A stretch of DNA of 64,000 nucleotides from positions 1,020,885 through 1,084,884 of the forward strand of contig NZ_CP010029.1 in the NCBI RefSeq assembly GCF_001656035.1. Direction: 5' to 3'. The position numbers were made by a program, and so were the translations under genes. Positions within the stretch are counted from its first letter, which is position 1. The number at the start of each line of letters is the position of its first letter. The DNA is from Yersinia entomophaga (GTDB lineage Bacteria > Pseudomonadota > Gammaproteobacteria > Enterobacterales > Enterobacteriaceae). The notes beneath the pieces were generated by a model that was not told where the DNA came from, did no database searches, and saw nothing but the letters and a program-made list of their open reading frames with translations. Positions 1 to 9,894 of the stretch are shown in pieces.

Positions 1-64
1 TTAATGTACTTGATTCTGGCTATTTCTCTGAGATTGGATAATTATAGCTATTATGCAAATAAAA

Positions 65-90
65 AAAGGTGCCTTTCAGCACCTTTTTAA
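65..90 (-). terminator. Rho-independent terminator of dsbB
   Basis: An 8-bp perfect stem (65-72 with 79-86) and 6-nt loop lie just past the dsbB stop. Read on the minus strand the stem is followed by a run of T. Nothing else is visible in bases 1-64. Confidence 0.85.
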
Positions 91-107
91 GATTAGGAGT
101 TTGTTAT

Positions 108-638
108 TTATCGGCCAAACAGGTCACGTCTTTTCGGCTTAACAAATTGACTAATAAGAACCAGAATAGCAACCACAAGGTAGGCGGAAAATATAACGAC
201 TAGCCACTGAGGCATCTCAAGAGATAAGAATTGCCACTGTCTCACTGAGCAATCGCCACTGGCCAGGAATACAGAAGGCAGCCATTTGTCTAGTGGCAAC
301 CAAGACGGGAAATTAACAAAGAAATCGCAGGTGGCAAATGGGGAAGGGTGAAGTTGGAACATGGTATGTTCCCACGCTAATTGCACGCCCTTCCAGGCAC
401 TGTATATCCACAATGCAATCGCTAAATAGCGTAATGGCGATTTGGGCGCAATAGCGCCAAGCAGCGAAGCACCAAGAATACCAAACAACGCACAGCGTTC
501 ATAAATGCACATTACACATGGCTGTAATAGCATGATGTGTTGAAAATAGAGTGCGGCCAGCTCAAGCAGAAGTGCAGTCAAAGCCATTAAAAGCCAAGCA
601 CCGCGCCCTTGGGAGCAACGGTTAAGAAATTGCAACAT
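108..638 (-). CDS. dsbB: Disulfide bond formation protein DsbB
   Basis: Inner-membrane quinone reductase that reoxidises periplasmic DsbA and passes the electrons to ubiquinone or menaquinone. The 176-residue product has the family length, four hydrophobic segments, the Cys41-Val-Met-Cys44 pair followed by Arg48, and the second cysteine pair near 104 and 130 (in ATCDF and SGDCS). The reading frame is open further upstream, but the start at 638 ([18 protein letters not shown]) matches the family N-terminus, so the 16 earlier residues are left out. It is followed by its own terminator and shares its strand with nhaB, the arrangement seen in related enterobacteria. Confidence 0.97.
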   Translation of the reverse strand: MLQFLNRCSQGRGAWLLMALTALLLELAALYFQHIMLLQPCVMCIYERCALFGILGASLLGAIAPKSPLRYLAIALWIYSAWKGVQLAWEHTMFQLHPSPFATCDFFVNFPSWLPLDKWLPSVFLASGDCSVRQWQFLSLEMPQWLVVIFSAYLVVAILVLISQFVKPKRRDLFGR

Positions 639-801
639 ATCTTTATATTCCATGCAGTAAGCAATTGTAGTGGCAGTGTAAACCAATTCATCATTGCTGC
701 CAGCTATCCGGCGACAAGTTTAAGCGAAAATCATCTGTTTATCGCTTAGACCACGATTTAACGGATAAAAATTCATCTTTGATGATGTTAATGGCATTTT
801 A

Positions 802-836
802 AGCCAGCCCTTTAGTATAAAAGTGTAGGGCTGGCT
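802..836 (-). terminator. Probable terminator of nhaB
   Basis: A 9-bp perfect inverted repeat (802-810 with 828-836) and 17-nt loop lie 20 bp past the nhaB stop. The T-run on the minus strand is weak (TTAAAAT), so termination efficiency is uncertain. Confidence 0.55.
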
Positions 837-855
837 GAGGTCAGAATGCAAGGAA

Positions 856-2430
856 TCAGTGTGTAACCAGTGCGCCTGGGTCAATTTGCGGCACGGCTAT
901 CAGGCCCGATTGAATCATTAATTCGGTCATAGGAACTAATGCAAACTCAACGCATAGAAGACCAACCAACGTCATGACAATGGTATAGGGCAGTGCCATA
1001 TACACCATTCTTCCGTAGGATAAACGAATAAGCGGAGCCAGCGCGGAAGTCAGCAGGAATAAGAATGCGGCCTGTCCGTTAGGCGTAGCAACGGAAGGTA
1101 AATTGGTGCCGGTATTAATGGCCACCGCCAGTAGTTCGAACTGCTGTAGGGAAATAACACCCTGTTCGAAGGCGCTACGAGCCTCGTTAATATAAACGGT
1201 GCCGACAAAAACATTATCAGATACGGAAGAGAGCAAACCGTTAAACAGATAAAACAGCGACAGTTGCGCCGATGGCGACGACTGTAGGACAAACTGGATA
1301 ATCGGCGTAAACAGATGCTGTTCAATGATTACCGCCACCACGGCAAAAAATACCGTCAATAACGCGGTAAAAGGCAAGGCTTCCTGAAATGCTTTGCCCA
1401 GTGCATGTTCGTTGGTAACGCCGCACAACGACGTGGCCAGAATAATAACGGACAATCCAATCAGACCCACTTCAGCCAAATGTAATGCCAACGCTACAAC
1501 CAACCAAACGCCAATTAACGCCTGAATGATTAATTTCATTTTTTCCTGACGCGTGCGTTTGGCGGAGGTTTGCTGATCGTATTCTTTCAAAATCTGGCGC
1601 ACACGATCCGGCAATTCTGCACCGTAGCCGAACAGTTTAAAACGCTCAACCAGCAGACAGACCAATAAACCGCAAACAAATACAGGCAAAGTGACCGGAA
1701 GCATGCGAATAAAGAAATCGAAGAAATGCCAGCCAGCGCTTTTGGCAATGATCAGATTTTGTGGTTCGCCAACCATCGTCATTACGCCACCCAGCGCAGT
1801 ACCGACACCGGCATGCATCATCAGGCTGCGTAAAAAGGCGCGGAACTGCTCCAGTGTCTTACGGTTTTCCTGCGAATCTATCCAGCTGTCATCGTTGACG
1901 TCCTTATCGCTATGATTGGAGGCAACGTGGTGATAAATAGTATAAAAACCGACGGATACGCTGATAACCACGGCGATAACCGTTAGTGCATCGAGAAATG
2001 CAGAGAGGAAGGCGGAGGCCAGACAGAAAGCCAAAGACAGAATGATTTTCGACCGAATATTCAGCAGCAGCTTGGTAAAGACAAATAACAGCAGCTGTTT
2101 CATAAAATAGATACCGGCCACCATAAAGATTAATAGCAGCAGCACTTCGAGATTATTAGCAATTTCCTCCGCAACCTGATGCGGACTGGTCATCCCAATA
2201 ATAATTGCTTGAATCGCCAATAAACCGCCAGGCTGCAACGGGTAGCATTTTAACGCCATCGCTAAGGTAAAAATAAACTCAACGACCAGCATCCATCCCG
2301 CGACAAAGGGACTGACGAAGAAAAAGACGAGAGGGTTTATTATCAGAAAACCGATAATGGCTATTTTGTACCAGTCTGGTGAGTTGCCCAGAAAGTTCTT
2401 GATTAGAGCCTGTCGATTGGTCATATCCAT
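856..2430 (-). CDS. nhaB: Na+/H+ antiporter NhaB
   Basis: Electrogenic sodium/proton antiporter of the inner membrane, giving sodium tolerance and pH homeostasis. The 524-residue protein is strongly hydrophobic with about 12 membrane segments. It carries family stretches such as [11 protein letters not shown] near the N-terminus, [18 protein letters not shown] around 140-158, [18 protein letters not shown] in the middle and [18 protein letters not shown] near residue 440. The hydrophilic insert around 170-195 ([19 protein letters not shown]) resembles my memory of Yersinia NhaB. The first ATG is chosen, behind an AAGGGGA sequence at rather long spacing; an ATG two codons later is also possible. 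It is divergent from fadR. Confidence 0.96.
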   Translation of the reverse strand: MDMTNRQALIKNFLGNSPDWYKIAIIGFLIINPLVFFFVSPFVAGWMLVVEFIFTLAMALKCYPLQPGGLLAIQAIIIGMTSPHQVAEEIANNLEVLLLLIFMVAGIYFMKQLLLFVFTKLLLNIRSKIILSLAFCLASAFLSAFLDALTVIAVVISVSVGFYTIYHHVASNHSDKDVNDDSWIDSQENRKTLEQFRAFLRSLMMHAGVGTALGGVMTMVGEPQNLIIAKSAGWHFFDFFIRMLPVTLPVFVCGLLVCLLVERFKLFGYGAELPDRVRQILKEYDQQTSAKRTRQEKMKLIIQALIGVWLVVALALHLAEVGLIGLSVIILATSLCGVTNEHALGKAFQEALPFTALLTVFFAVVAVIIEQHLFTPIIQFVLQSSPSAQLSLFYLFNGLLSSVSDNVFVGTVYINEARSAFEQGVISLQQFELLAVAINTGTNLPSVATPNGQAAFLFLLTSALAPLIRLSYGRMVYMALPYTIVMTLVGLLCVEFALVPMTELMIQSGLIAVPQIDPGALVTH

Positions 2431-2672
2431 TGTGTGTCATTATCCCCTTAATTTTTCTATGGTTCAGTTAATAATCAAGCTTACGGCGTGCTTTGAGCAA
2501 GCGATTTAAAGAGTGTAAAAATATGACTAGTAGCGTGAAGTTGGCGCGATTTTTGCCATTTTATGACCGCTTTCACCAATTGTTCTGCTGCGACGCTATA
2601 TCATACACGGCGCGTCTGGTATGATAAGCTCTATTAAATTGCTGAAAAATATCGCTACGGAACGTCACACAC

Positions 2673-3392
2673 ATGGTTATAAAGGCGCAAAGTCCTGCCG
2701 GTTTCGCGGAAGAGTACATTATTGAAAGTATTTGGAATAATCGCTTCCCTCCAGGATCTATTTTGCCCGCGGAGCGTGAACTTTCAGAACTCATCGGGGT
2801 AACCAGAACGACCTTGCGGGAAGTATTGCAACGTCTTGCTCGCGATGGCTGGCTCACCATTCAGCATGGTAAGCCTACAAAAGTAAACAATTTTTGGGAG
2901 ACGTCGGGCCTTAATATTCTTGAAACACTGGCTCGCCTGGACCACGATAGCGTCCCTCAATTGATAGATAATTTACTCGCTGTTCGAACCAATATCGCTT
3001 CGATTTTTGTGCGGACTGCGTTCCGCCAACATCCCGATCAAGCATTGGATATACTGGCGAAAGCGTCAGAGGTAGAAGATCACGCAGAAGCTTTCACTGC
3101 TTTGGACTACGGCATTTTCCGCGGTCTGGCATTTGCTTCCGGTAATCCGATTTACGGGCTAATCCTGAACGGACTAAAAGGTCTTTATACTCGCGTTGGT
3201 CGTTATTATTTCTCTAACCCGGAAGCCCGTAAGCTAGCGCTGAACTTTTATAGCCAGTTAGCTAGCCTGTGCGAAAATAAATCATACGACCAGGTTATGG
3301 AATGTTTGCGTAACTACGGGAAAGAAAGCGGGGCGATCTGGCACAGTATGCAAGGCACAATGCCGAGCGATCTGGCTGAAGCGCGCCGCTAG
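2673..3392 (+). CDS. fadR: Fatty acid metabolism regulator FadR
   Basis: GntR-family transcription factor. In E. coli it represses fatty-acid degradation (fad) genes, activates fabA/fabB, and is released from DNA by long-chain acyl-CoA. At 239 residues it is exactly the E. coli length. The N-terminal winged helix is clear ([20 protein letters not shown], about residues 32-51, followed by [21 protein letters not shown]). The remaining helical domain is the acyl-CoA sensor. It is transcribed away from nhaB, as in E. coli, and ends at a bidirectional terminator shared with ycgB. Confidence 0.96.
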   Translation: MVIKAQSPAGFAEEYIIESIWNNRFPPGSILPAERELSELIGVTRTTLREVLQRLARDGWLTIQHGKPTKVNNFWETSGLNILETLARLDHDSVPQLIDNLLAVRTNIASIFVRTAFRQHPDQALDILAKASEVEDHAEAFTALDYGIFRGLAFASGNPIYGLILNGLKGLYTRVGRYYFSNPEARKLALNFYSQLASLCENKSYDQVMECLRNYGKESGAIWHSMQGTMPSDLAEARR

Positions 3393-3410
3393 AACGGCAA
3401 ATGACAATGA

Positions 3411-3434
3411 AAAAGGGCCATTAGGCCCTTTTTA
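3411..3434. terminator. Bidirectional terminator between fadR and ycgB
   Basis: A 9-bp stem with a 4-nt loop (3411-3419 with 3424-3432) is flanked by A on the left and T on the right. It can therefore end both convergent transcripts. Confidence 0.85.
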
Positions 3435-3485
3435 CTATCTGATAAACGGTATTCTCGATAAAACCGCATCAGACGAAGGCAAAGG

Positions 3486-5021
3486 TTACAATTTGCTTTC
3501 ACGTGGTGGCGTGCTTTCCAGCAGTTCGGTGCTGCCATCCTCATTCAACTGTTCAATGTGTACGTCAAATCCCCAGAGGCGATGGATATGTTTCATCACT
3601 TCTCGACGACTTTTATCCAGCGGAGCTCGATCCTGCGGAATATAGCGTAAGGTCAGTGAGCGGTCGCCGCGCAAATTGACATTCCAAACCTGAATATTTG
3701 GTTCATGGTTACTCAGATTGTATTGAGCAGACAGCTCATTGCGAATAGCCCGATAACCCTCTTCATTATGAATCGCCGAGATTTCCAGATAATTATTTTT
3801 ATCGTCATCCAGTACGGTAAATAAACGAAAATCGCGCATGACTTTGGGCGACAAAAACTGGCTAATAAAACTTTCGTCTTTAAAATCACGCATGGCGAAA
3901 TGTAACGTATCTAACCAATCAGAACCGGCAATACCCGGGAACCAGTAGCGATCTTCTTCCGTTGGCGACATACAGATGCGCTTGATGTCCTGAAACATGG
4001 CAAAACCCAGCGCATAAGGGTTTATCCCACTGTAATAAGGGCTGTTATAGGCGGGTTGGTACACCACGTTGGTATGACTGTGCAGGAATTCCATCATAAA
4101 CCGATCGCTGACCCGACCTTCGTCATACAGGTGGTTTAAAATAGTGTAATGCCAGAAAGTGGCCCAACCTTCATTCATCACCTGAGTCTGTTTTTGCGGA
4201 TAAAAATATTGGCTGATTTTGCGTACGATGCGCAGGATTTCCCGCTGCCAGGACTCCAGTAATGGGGCATTTTTCTCCATAAAATAGAGAATATTTTCCT
4301 GGGGTTCACTTGGATAGCGTAGCGCTTCAGCCTGGGTTTCTTCTCGAGCAATGCGCGGCAGGGTTTTCCATAGGGAGTTGACCTGGCTTTGCAGATATTC
4401 CTCCCGACTTTTCTGCCGAGCTTTTTCTTCCTGTAGCGAAATTTTTTGCGGGCGTTTATAACGGTCAACGCCGTAGTTCATCAGCGCATGGCAGGAATCG
4501 AGCAGTCGTTCCACTTCTTCTACACCGTAGCGTTCTTCACATTCACTGATGTAATGGCGGGCAAACAGCAGGTAATCGACAATGGAGCTGGCGTCAGTCC
4601 AGGTTCGGAAAAGATAGTTATTTTTAAAGAAGGAATTATGCCCATAGCACGCGTGAGCCATGACCAGTGCCTGCATCGTAATGGTGTTTTCTTCCATCAG
4701 ATAGGCGATGCAAGGGTTGGAGTTAATCACTATTTCATAGGCCAGACCCTGCTGGCCTTGTTTATATTTCTGTTCCGTTTCGATAAATTTTTTGCCAAAC
4801 GACCAATGGGTATAATTTATTGGCATACCAATACTTGAATAAGCATCCATCATTTGCTCAGAGGTGATCACCTCGATTTGATGCGGATAGGTATCCAATC
4901 GATAATGTTTGGCGACCCGATCGATCTGATCGAGGTAAACCTGTAGTAATTCGAAAGTCCAGTCTGGTCCGTCAGTCAGACGCTTATCTTGCGCGCCCGT
5001 TTTTTCAGTTGAAGTTGTCAT
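3486..5021 (-). CDS. ycgB: SpoVR family protein YcgB
   Basis: The 511-residue protein has the YcgB length and is closely similar to remembered E. coli YcgB over its whole length, for example PHQIEVITSEQMMDAYSS, VMAHACYGHNSFFKNNYLF and QTQVMNEGWATFWHYTILNH. The HACYGHN and NEGWATFWH segments have a metal-binding look, but the biochemical role is not established. In many bacteria SpoVR is functionally tied to the YeaG kinase and the VWA protein YeaH. Those two genes lie about 16 kb away in this window. In E. coli it belongs to the RpoS-dependent stationary-phase set. The start lies 463 bp from divergent dadA. Confidence 0.93.
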   Translation of the reverse strand: MTTSTEKTGAQDKRLTDGPDWTFELLQVYLDQIDRVAKHYRLDTYPHQIEVITSEQMMDAYSSIGMPINYTHWSFGKKFIETEQKYKQGQQGLAYEIVINSNPCIAYLMEENTITMQALVMAHACYGHNSFFKNNYLFRTWTDASSIVDYLLFARHYISECEERYGVEEVERLLDSCHALMNYGVDRYKRPQKISLQEEKARQKSREEYLQSQVNSLWKTLPRIAREETQAEALRYPSEPQENILYFMEKNAPLLESWQREILRIVRKISQYFYPQKQTQVMNEGWATFWHYTILNHLYDEGRVSDRFMMEFLHSHTNVVYQPAYNSPYYSGINPYALGFAMFQDIKRICMSPTEEDRYWFPGIAGSDWLDTLHFAMRDFKDESFISQFLSPKVMRDFRLFTVLDDDKNNYLEISAIHNEEGYRAIRNELSAQYNLSNHEPNIQVWNVNLRGDRSLTLRYIPQDRAPLDKSRREVMKHIHRLWGFDVHIEQLNEDGSTELLESTPPRESKL

Positions 5022-5484
5022 CAGCGCACCCTCACGGTTTTAACATCTGGCCAAATACCTGTCCCTTGCATAATCCTAGCTCAATCTGAACAAACTGAAG
5101 CACGGCAAGACCTTATGTCAATATAGTTTATTTTTGCCGCGCTGGGAGCATCATCTTATTCTTCTATTTGGCAATATTTTATTCTGCATTAATGGCAATT
5201 TATAAGAATTAAATATCGTCAAAGTCATCTTGGTCAAGTTGTGGATTATTTGGACTATAAACAGCTAACTTAATGAATTTATTGAGATATATACCTGTTT
5301 ATGATGTTCAAACCGAATCTTATCGCCAATAATGTAAATCACTTGAAAAACAATAAGATTAAAATATAAAATAACTGTGAGCAGAATCACAACCCACGAT
5401 CAAATTGTTGGCTAGTTTTTTACACTAAGTTAATTTTCTGTCAGCAGAATATTATGCTTTATGTATTATCGGCGGAGTTAAGGT
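5022..5484. other. Divergent intergenic region ycgB/dadA
   Basis: A 463-bp AT-rich region without a credible ORF. It must hold the promoters of ycgB (leftward) and dadA (rightward). The recognisable element is the CRP-type palindrome listed separately. I could not assign a convincing -35/-10 pair. Confidence 0.6.
5376..5391. promoter_or_regulatory. Predicted CRP-cAMP site upstream of dadA
   Basis: TGTGA-N6-TCACA is a perfect match to the core CRP half-sites, centred at 5383.5, about 100 bp before the dadA start. In E. coli the dad operon is known to be under CRP and Lrp control, so dadA is the likely target; ycgB is 350 bp away on the other side. Confidence 0.75.
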
Positions 5485-6789
5485 ATGCGTATTATCATTT
5501 TGGGAAGTGGAGTGGTGGGGGTGGCCAGCGCCTGGTACCTGGCAAAAGCAGGCAATGAGGTAACGGTCATTGACCGCCAATCTGGCCCGGCTCAGGAAAC
5601 CAGCGCAGGTAACGCGGGGCAAATTTCCCCCGGCTATGCCGCGCCTTGGGCAGCTCCGGGCGTACCGTTGAAAGCCATTAAATGGATGTTCCAACGCCAT
5701 GCTCCGCTGGCCATCCGATTAGATGGCAGCAGCTTCCAGTTACGCTGGATGTGGCAGATGCTGAAAAATTGTAGTACTTCCCATTATATGACCAATAAAA
5801 GCCGCATGGTTCGGCTGGCCGAATACAGTCGGGATTGCCTGAAAGATCTGCGCGAAGATACCGGAATCCAATACGAAGGCCGTCAGGGTGGAACCTTGCA
5901 ATTGTTCCGGACTCAGCAACAGTTTGATAATGCTGCAAAAGATATGGCGGTATTGGAGGATGCGGGCGTACCTTATCAATTATTAACCGCTGATAAATTA
6001 GCGACCATAGAGCCAGCCTTGTCCAAAGTGTCTCATAAACTGACCGGCGGATTACGTTTACCTAACGACGAAACCGGCGATTGCCGTTTATTTACCGAGC
6101 AATTGGCGAAAATGGCTGAAGCCGCCGGAGTGAAATTTATTTTTAACCGCTCGGTAGATAAATTGCTGGTGGACGGTAATCAAATCGCTGGTGTACTTTG
6201 CGGCAATGACGTGATCAAGGGAGATGCTTATGTCGTGGCATTTGGCTCTTATTCCACGTCATTACTACAGGGTTTAGTGTCTATTCCGGTATATCCGCTA
6301 AAGGGTTACTCGCTGACTATTCCAATTACCGATCCGGATTCTGCGCCATTTTCTACCGTGTTGGATGAAACTTATAAGATTGCAATTACCCGATTTGACG
6401 ATCGTATTCGCGTCGGTGGTATGGCGGAGATTGTGGGTTTTAATACCCAATTGGAACAGGCCCGTCGGGAAACGCTGGAAATGGTGGTGCAGGATTTGTA
6501 TCCGGATGGGGGCAAAGTTGAACACGCCACATTCTGGACCGGGTTGCGTCCAATGACGCCTGACGGTACGCCGGTGGTAGGGCGGACGACGCTGAAAAAT
6601 CTCTATCTGAATACCGGCCACGGCACTCTGGGCTGGACAATGGCCTGCGGCTCAGGGCAACTACTGGCCGATATCATTTCTGGCCGTCAGACCGCCATTG
6701 ACGCCGATGATTTAGCGGTTGCTCGTTATAGTCCGGGATTCCATTCCGCGAATCATGGCAGTCTGTACGCGGCGCGTTCGATTCGCTAA
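5485..6789 (+). CDS. dadA: D-amino acid dehydrogenase small subunit DadA
   Basis: Membrane-associated FAD enzyme that oxidatively deaminates D-alanine and other D-amino acids to 2-oxo acids, feeding electrons to the respiratory chain. The 434-residue protein begins with the FAD dinucleotide fold ([20 protein letters not shown], glycines 7, 9 and 12). Near the C-terminus it has the DAO-family segment [18 protein letters not shown] and the final [19 protein letters not shown]. The start has the ribosome site GGAGTTAAGGT just upstream. dadX follows on the same strand after 127 bp, so the pair is probably one catabolic operon. It is preceded by a CRP site. Confidence 0.97.
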   Translation: MRIIILGSGVVGVASAWYLAKAGNEVTVIDRQSGPAQETSAGNAGQISPGYAAPWAAPGVPLKAIKWMFQRHAPLAIRLDGSSFQLRWMWQMLKNCSTSHYMTNKSRMVRLAEYSRDCLKDLREDTGIQYEGRQGGTLQLFRTQQQFDNAAKDMAVLEDAGVPYQLLTADKLATIEPALSKVSHKLTGGLRLPNDETGDCRLFTEQLAKMAEAAGVKFIFNRSVDKLLVDGNQIAGVLCGNDVIKGDAYVVAFGSYSTSLLQGLVSIPVYPLKGYSLTIPITDPDSAPFSTVLDETYKIAITRFDDRIRVGGMAEIVGFNTQLEQARRETLEMVVQDLYPDGGKVEHATFWTGLRPMTPDGTPVVGRTTLKNLYLNTGHGTLGWTMACGSGQLLADIISGRQTAIDADDLAVARYSPGFHSANHGSLYAARSIR

Positions 6790-6916
6790 TTTTCAAATAT
6801 TGCACAACAAGCGGCTGGGTAATATCGGCCTCTTGATGTGCGCGTTATTTCATAGAATAAATAATCCGGTAACAATTAAAAGCCCGACAAACCCGGTAAA
6901 GTAAAAAGGAACGCGC

Positions 6917-7990
6917 ATGCCTCGCCCGATATCTGCCACGCTGCATTTGTCTGCCTTTGATAATAATCTTAATGTCATCAGAAATTGTGCTCCTCAGTCA
7001 AAAGTATGGTCAGTGGTTAAAGCCAATGCTTACGGTCACGGCCTGAGCAGAGTGTGGGAAAGTTTATCCGCTACCGATGGGTTTGCATTATTGGATCTCA
7101 ATGAAGCAGTCTTACTGCGTGAGAAGGGTTGGAAAGGGCCAATTCTATTGCTGGAAGGGTTCTTTCAACCGCAGGATTTGACGTTGTTGGATCATTATCG
7201 TCTGACGACGACGATACACAGTGATTGGCAATTAGACGCTATTCAACGAGCGCGGTTAAGTGCACCACTTAATGTTTATCTTAAACTGAACAGCGGAATG
7301 AACCGCTTAGGTTTTCCGGTTCGTCAGGCTGAGACGGTCTGGCAATGGGCGAAAAGCATTGCCAATATCGATCAAATTACGTTAATGAGTCATTTTGCTA
7401 ATGCGGATAATCCTACCGGCGTGGCGCAGCAGTTTAATGACATCAGCGATGCCAGTGCCAATATTCCTGCTCCGCGCAGTTTTGCCAATTCCGCCGCGAC
7501 GCTTTGGCACAGTCAAACTCATCGAGATTGGGTACGGCCGGGTATTATTTTATACGGGGCGTCCCCGAGTGGTAGGACGGCAGATATTGCGGACACCGGT
7601 TTGCAACCGACAATGAGTTTGTGTAGTGAAATCATCGCCGTTCAGGATTTGAGCAAGGGCCATGGCGTGGGCTATGGCAGCCGCTATCAGGCCAGCGATG
7701 CTCAGCGTATTGGCGTCGTGGCTTGCGGCTATGCCGACGGCTATCCGCGTCATGCGCCAACGGGTACTCCGGCATGGGTTGAGGGCGTTATGACTCGAAC
7801 CTTGGGCACTATATCAATGGATATGATGATGGTGGATTTAACCCTTTGTCCACAGGCCGTAACAGGTAGCAAGGTTGAATTGTGGGGGAAAAATCTGCCG
7901 ATTGACGACGTTGCCGCCGCTGCGGGAACCGTGGGCTACGAATTGATGTGCGCTTTGGCTCCCAGAGTGCCGGTGAAAATCGAGAGTTAA
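6917..7990 (+). CDS. dadX: Catabolic alanine racemase DadX
   Basis: PLP-dependent racemase that interconverts L- and D-alanine and supplies DadA with D-alanine during L-alanine catabolism. The 357 residues match the family length. The PLP lysine is Lys35 in [10 protein letters not shown], and the second catalytic base is the tyrosine in [22 protein letters not shown] and [12 protein letters not shown] are further family blocks. The ribosome site AAAAAGGA precedes the ATG. The gap to dadA is longer than the few bases remembered for E. coli and contains no clear terminator, so co-transcription is still likely. The biosynthetic racemase Alr is the alternative, but the position after dadA argues for DadX. 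Confidence 0.95.
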   Translation: MPRPISATLHLSAFDNNLNVIRNCAPQSKVWSVVKANAYGHGLSRVWESLSATDGFALLDLNEAVLLREKGWKGPILLLEGFFQPQDLTLLDHYRLTTTIHSDWQLDAIQRARLSAPLNVYLKLNSGMNRLGFPVRQAETVWQWAKSIANIDQITLMSHFANADNPTGVAQQFNDISDASANIPAPRSFANSAATLWHSQTHRDWVRPGIILYGASPSGRTADIADTGLQPTMSLCSEIIAVQDLSKGHGVGYGSRYQASDAQRIGVVACGYADGYPRHAPTGTPAWVEGVMTRTLGTISMDMMMVDLTLCPQAVTGSKVELWGKNLPIDDVAAAAGTVGYELMCALAPRVPVKIES

Positions 7991-8023
7991 GCTTGAAAAT
8001 TCCGATATTCCGAAACCTATCCT

Positions 8024-8060
8024 GAAGGCGTATCTTTATCCAGATATGCCTTCTTTATTT
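8024..8060 (+). terminator. Terminator of the dad operon
   Basis: A 12-bp stem with one G-T wobble (8024-8035 with 8042-8053) and 6-nt loop, followed by TTTATTTT, lies 33 bp past dadX. Confidence 0.85.
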
Positions 8061-8248
8061 TGATCTCATTTCATTAATTTGTTGATATGGCGACATGTGA
8101 ATAGTGGTTATAAAACCCATTTATATCGTTATTCTCCCTTCGGTTTTTATTATTGCCACCTCATCTGATTTATTTATAGTGGTTGAACTGCTGATCATCC
8201 GCATGATTTTATATTCTGAGAATAAATGAAATCGAATAGGAGAGTATT

Positions 8249-8371
8249 ATGTCAGTTGCCAGAATAGATTCACTCCAGTTGAGAATGAATCAGACAAGAA
8301 TACTCATCCTGTCATTAATATCTATCTCTCAGCTCATGCTTTGTCTGTATTCAATATTATCACTGCGGTAG
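8249..8371 (+). CDS. Predicted 40-residue hydrophobic peptide, function unknown
   Basis: An ATG at 8249 lies 7 nt behind an excellent ribosome site (AATAGGAGAG) and opens 40 codons to a TAG. The peptide has a polar N-terminal half (MSVARIDSLQLRMNQTR) and a hydrophobic C-terminal half (ILILSLISISQLMLCLYS, ending ILSLR). It could be a single-pass small membrane protein. It lies 105 bp ahead of the methylase-fold gene at 8477, with no terminator seen between them, so it may be its operon partner. In split borosin systems the substrate peptide is a small gene next to the methyltransferase, and cores rich in Ile, Leu and Val are typical. I see no homology to a known precursor, so that role is speculation. 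Confidence 0.5.
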   Translation: MSVARIDSLQLRMNQTRILILSLISISQLMLCLYSILSLR

Positions 8372-8476
8372 CATCGGGGTTTGATTGTTTATTTTCAATA
8401 CTAGGGAAAACTATTGTTGATCAATATTATCGACGATCTTTCTATCGGCTAACCGAGACAGTTTTAGCGAGGAAAT

Positions 8477-9736
8477 ATGATGCGCCAACTCGTGGGTCTG
8501 ATTACCTCTGATTTATCCCGTATGGCGCACAGCCGCGCATGGGAAACGCTGGAGCGTAACATGGCAGCCGATGATTTTCGGCTGGATAGCAAGGTGAAAA
8601 ATACCAAAGAAACCTCCGGTGAGTTGATGATTATCAGAACGGGTGCCGAAGCCATTGTATTTCCCTCTGGCGTTAATGTATTAATTGAAAATGCAGATTA
8701 TCTATTTTATTGCTTGCTCCATCCGATAACTCAGCTATGGATGAAAAACAGGCGGCCTGACGGTTACGATCTCAATGTTCTGTATAATAATAGCCAATCC
8801 CGCTATATCATTTATATGCAGATGACCGAAGCCATGTTGTATTACGTACGCCGGGGGTATCGGGTCTTGGTTATCTATCATTGCGATCCAAAGGCCACCG
8901 ATCCAGCAGTCCAGTGCGCTATTTCACTGGCGCGACGGGAGCGGCATCGAGTTACGTTGCGGACTATCGGTGGTGTAATAGAGCCAAACCAGGAAGAACA
9001 GCAATATCGGGCGGGTCTCATATCCGCGTCAGATAACCGCGGGTTTATCTATGCGCTATTCACTCGTAAGAAAGTCATGATGGCTGTTATCCATTACCTA
9101 TTAAATAGGTCTCAGCCAAACTGCGACAGAATAATCTCAGTCTTGGCGGATTATTGCATCGACTGGAATCGCTTTATTCCAGATATCGATCATCAGATTG
9201 ATACTTATTTATATCCGTGGAATGGCGTTTATTGCAGTGAAGCGCCCCGAACTCTATTTTGCCTGCTGGCTTCGGTTGGTACGAATAAAGGTTGTCTATT
9301 AGAGATTAACGGGCACCGAGTTCGTCATTTACGTTATCGCTTCGGGACGTTGAGTTGGGCTGCGGGAGCAGAAAATCCTCATCATGGCTATTTGCATTTT
9401 GACTGGCAGGCACAGGGGCGGAGGATAGTAGGATACTGTTGGAGAACGGGACAACGCAGCCTAGAGGGTCAACGTATTGTCGCTTTTTCTGCCACTCTGG
9501 AGGGACAGGAAAAAGTCGAAGCAATTTTATCCTGCGAAGGACATTGTCGCGAAATCATTCGAAAATTTTCAAGTGGAGAAAATGAGCCTAGATTTGATTT
9601 GCCTGACTGGGCGCAGGAATTTGTGCAACCAATGATACAACCGCGTCCCCAAGGTGGGGAAAGGGTGTTTTGTCATTATTGGCGGAAAGCAGCCTTGGCA
9701 AGGCTGGCACTGAGGTTATTACAAAGTAAGTGCTAA
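8477..9736 (+). CDS. Divergent tetrapyrrole-methylase-fold protein, borosin N-methyltransferase-like
   Basis: A 419-residue protein that belongs to no core enterobacterial family I know. Residues about 49-165 align by eye with the SAM-dependent (corrin/porphyrin-type) methylase domain of borosin peptide alpha-N-methyltransferases such as OphMA. Shared features are ADYLFYCLLHPITQLW (73-88), DLNVLYNNSQSRYIIYMQM (98-116) and YVRRG (123-127). The residues I recall as catalytic in OphMA (Tyr66, Arg72, Tyr76) align with Tyr103, Arg109 and Tyr113. The SAM-binding loops are altered: GTG became RTG (54-56), GHPG became HCDP (135-138) and the PGVSAED loop is lost. So it may bind another ligand or be inactive. 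Residues 250-419 match nothing I recognise. Two adjacent ATGs follow GCGAGGAAAT; the second has better spacing. The slot after dadX holds cvrA in E. coli. Confidence 0.65.
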   Translation: MMRQLVGLITSDLSRMAHSRAWETLERNMAADDFRLDSKVKNTKETSGELMIIRTGAEAIVFPSGVNVLIENADYLFYCLLHPITQLWMKNRRPDGYDLNVLYNNSQSRYIIYMQMTEAMLYYVRRGYRVLVIYHCDPKATDPAVQCAISLARRERHRVTLRTIGGVIEPNQEEQQYRAGLISASDNRGFIYALFTRKKVMMAVIHYLLNRSQPNCDRIISVLADYCIDWNRFIPDIDHQIDTYLYPWNGVYCSEAPRTLFCLLASVGTNKGCLLEINGHRVRHLRYRFGTLSWAAGAENPHHGYLHFDWQAQGRRIVGYCWRTGQRSLEGQRIVAFSATLEGQEKVEAILSCEGHCREIIRKFSSGENEPRFDLPDWAQEFVQPMIQPRPQGGERVFCHYWRKAALARLALRLLQSKC

Positions 9737-9864
9737 CGTAGGATAAACATTAGGGCAGAGTAAAATAACGGCTGATTTAGCGGGTTATCAATGATCCTCT
9801 AAGATTAATTATCCATACCATTTATTACCCGACGAGTTCACGTCATCCAACTCATTCCGCGAAA

Positions 9865-9886
9865 GCGGATCGACAGAGCGATCCGC
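9865..9886. terminator. Hairpin between convergent genes, possible terminator
   Basis: An 8-bp perfect stem with a 6-nt loop lies between the ends of the methylase-like gene (+) and the MFS gene (-). Neither side has a T-run, so intrinsic termination is doubtful. Confidence 0.35.
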
Positions 9887-9894
9887 AATCATTA

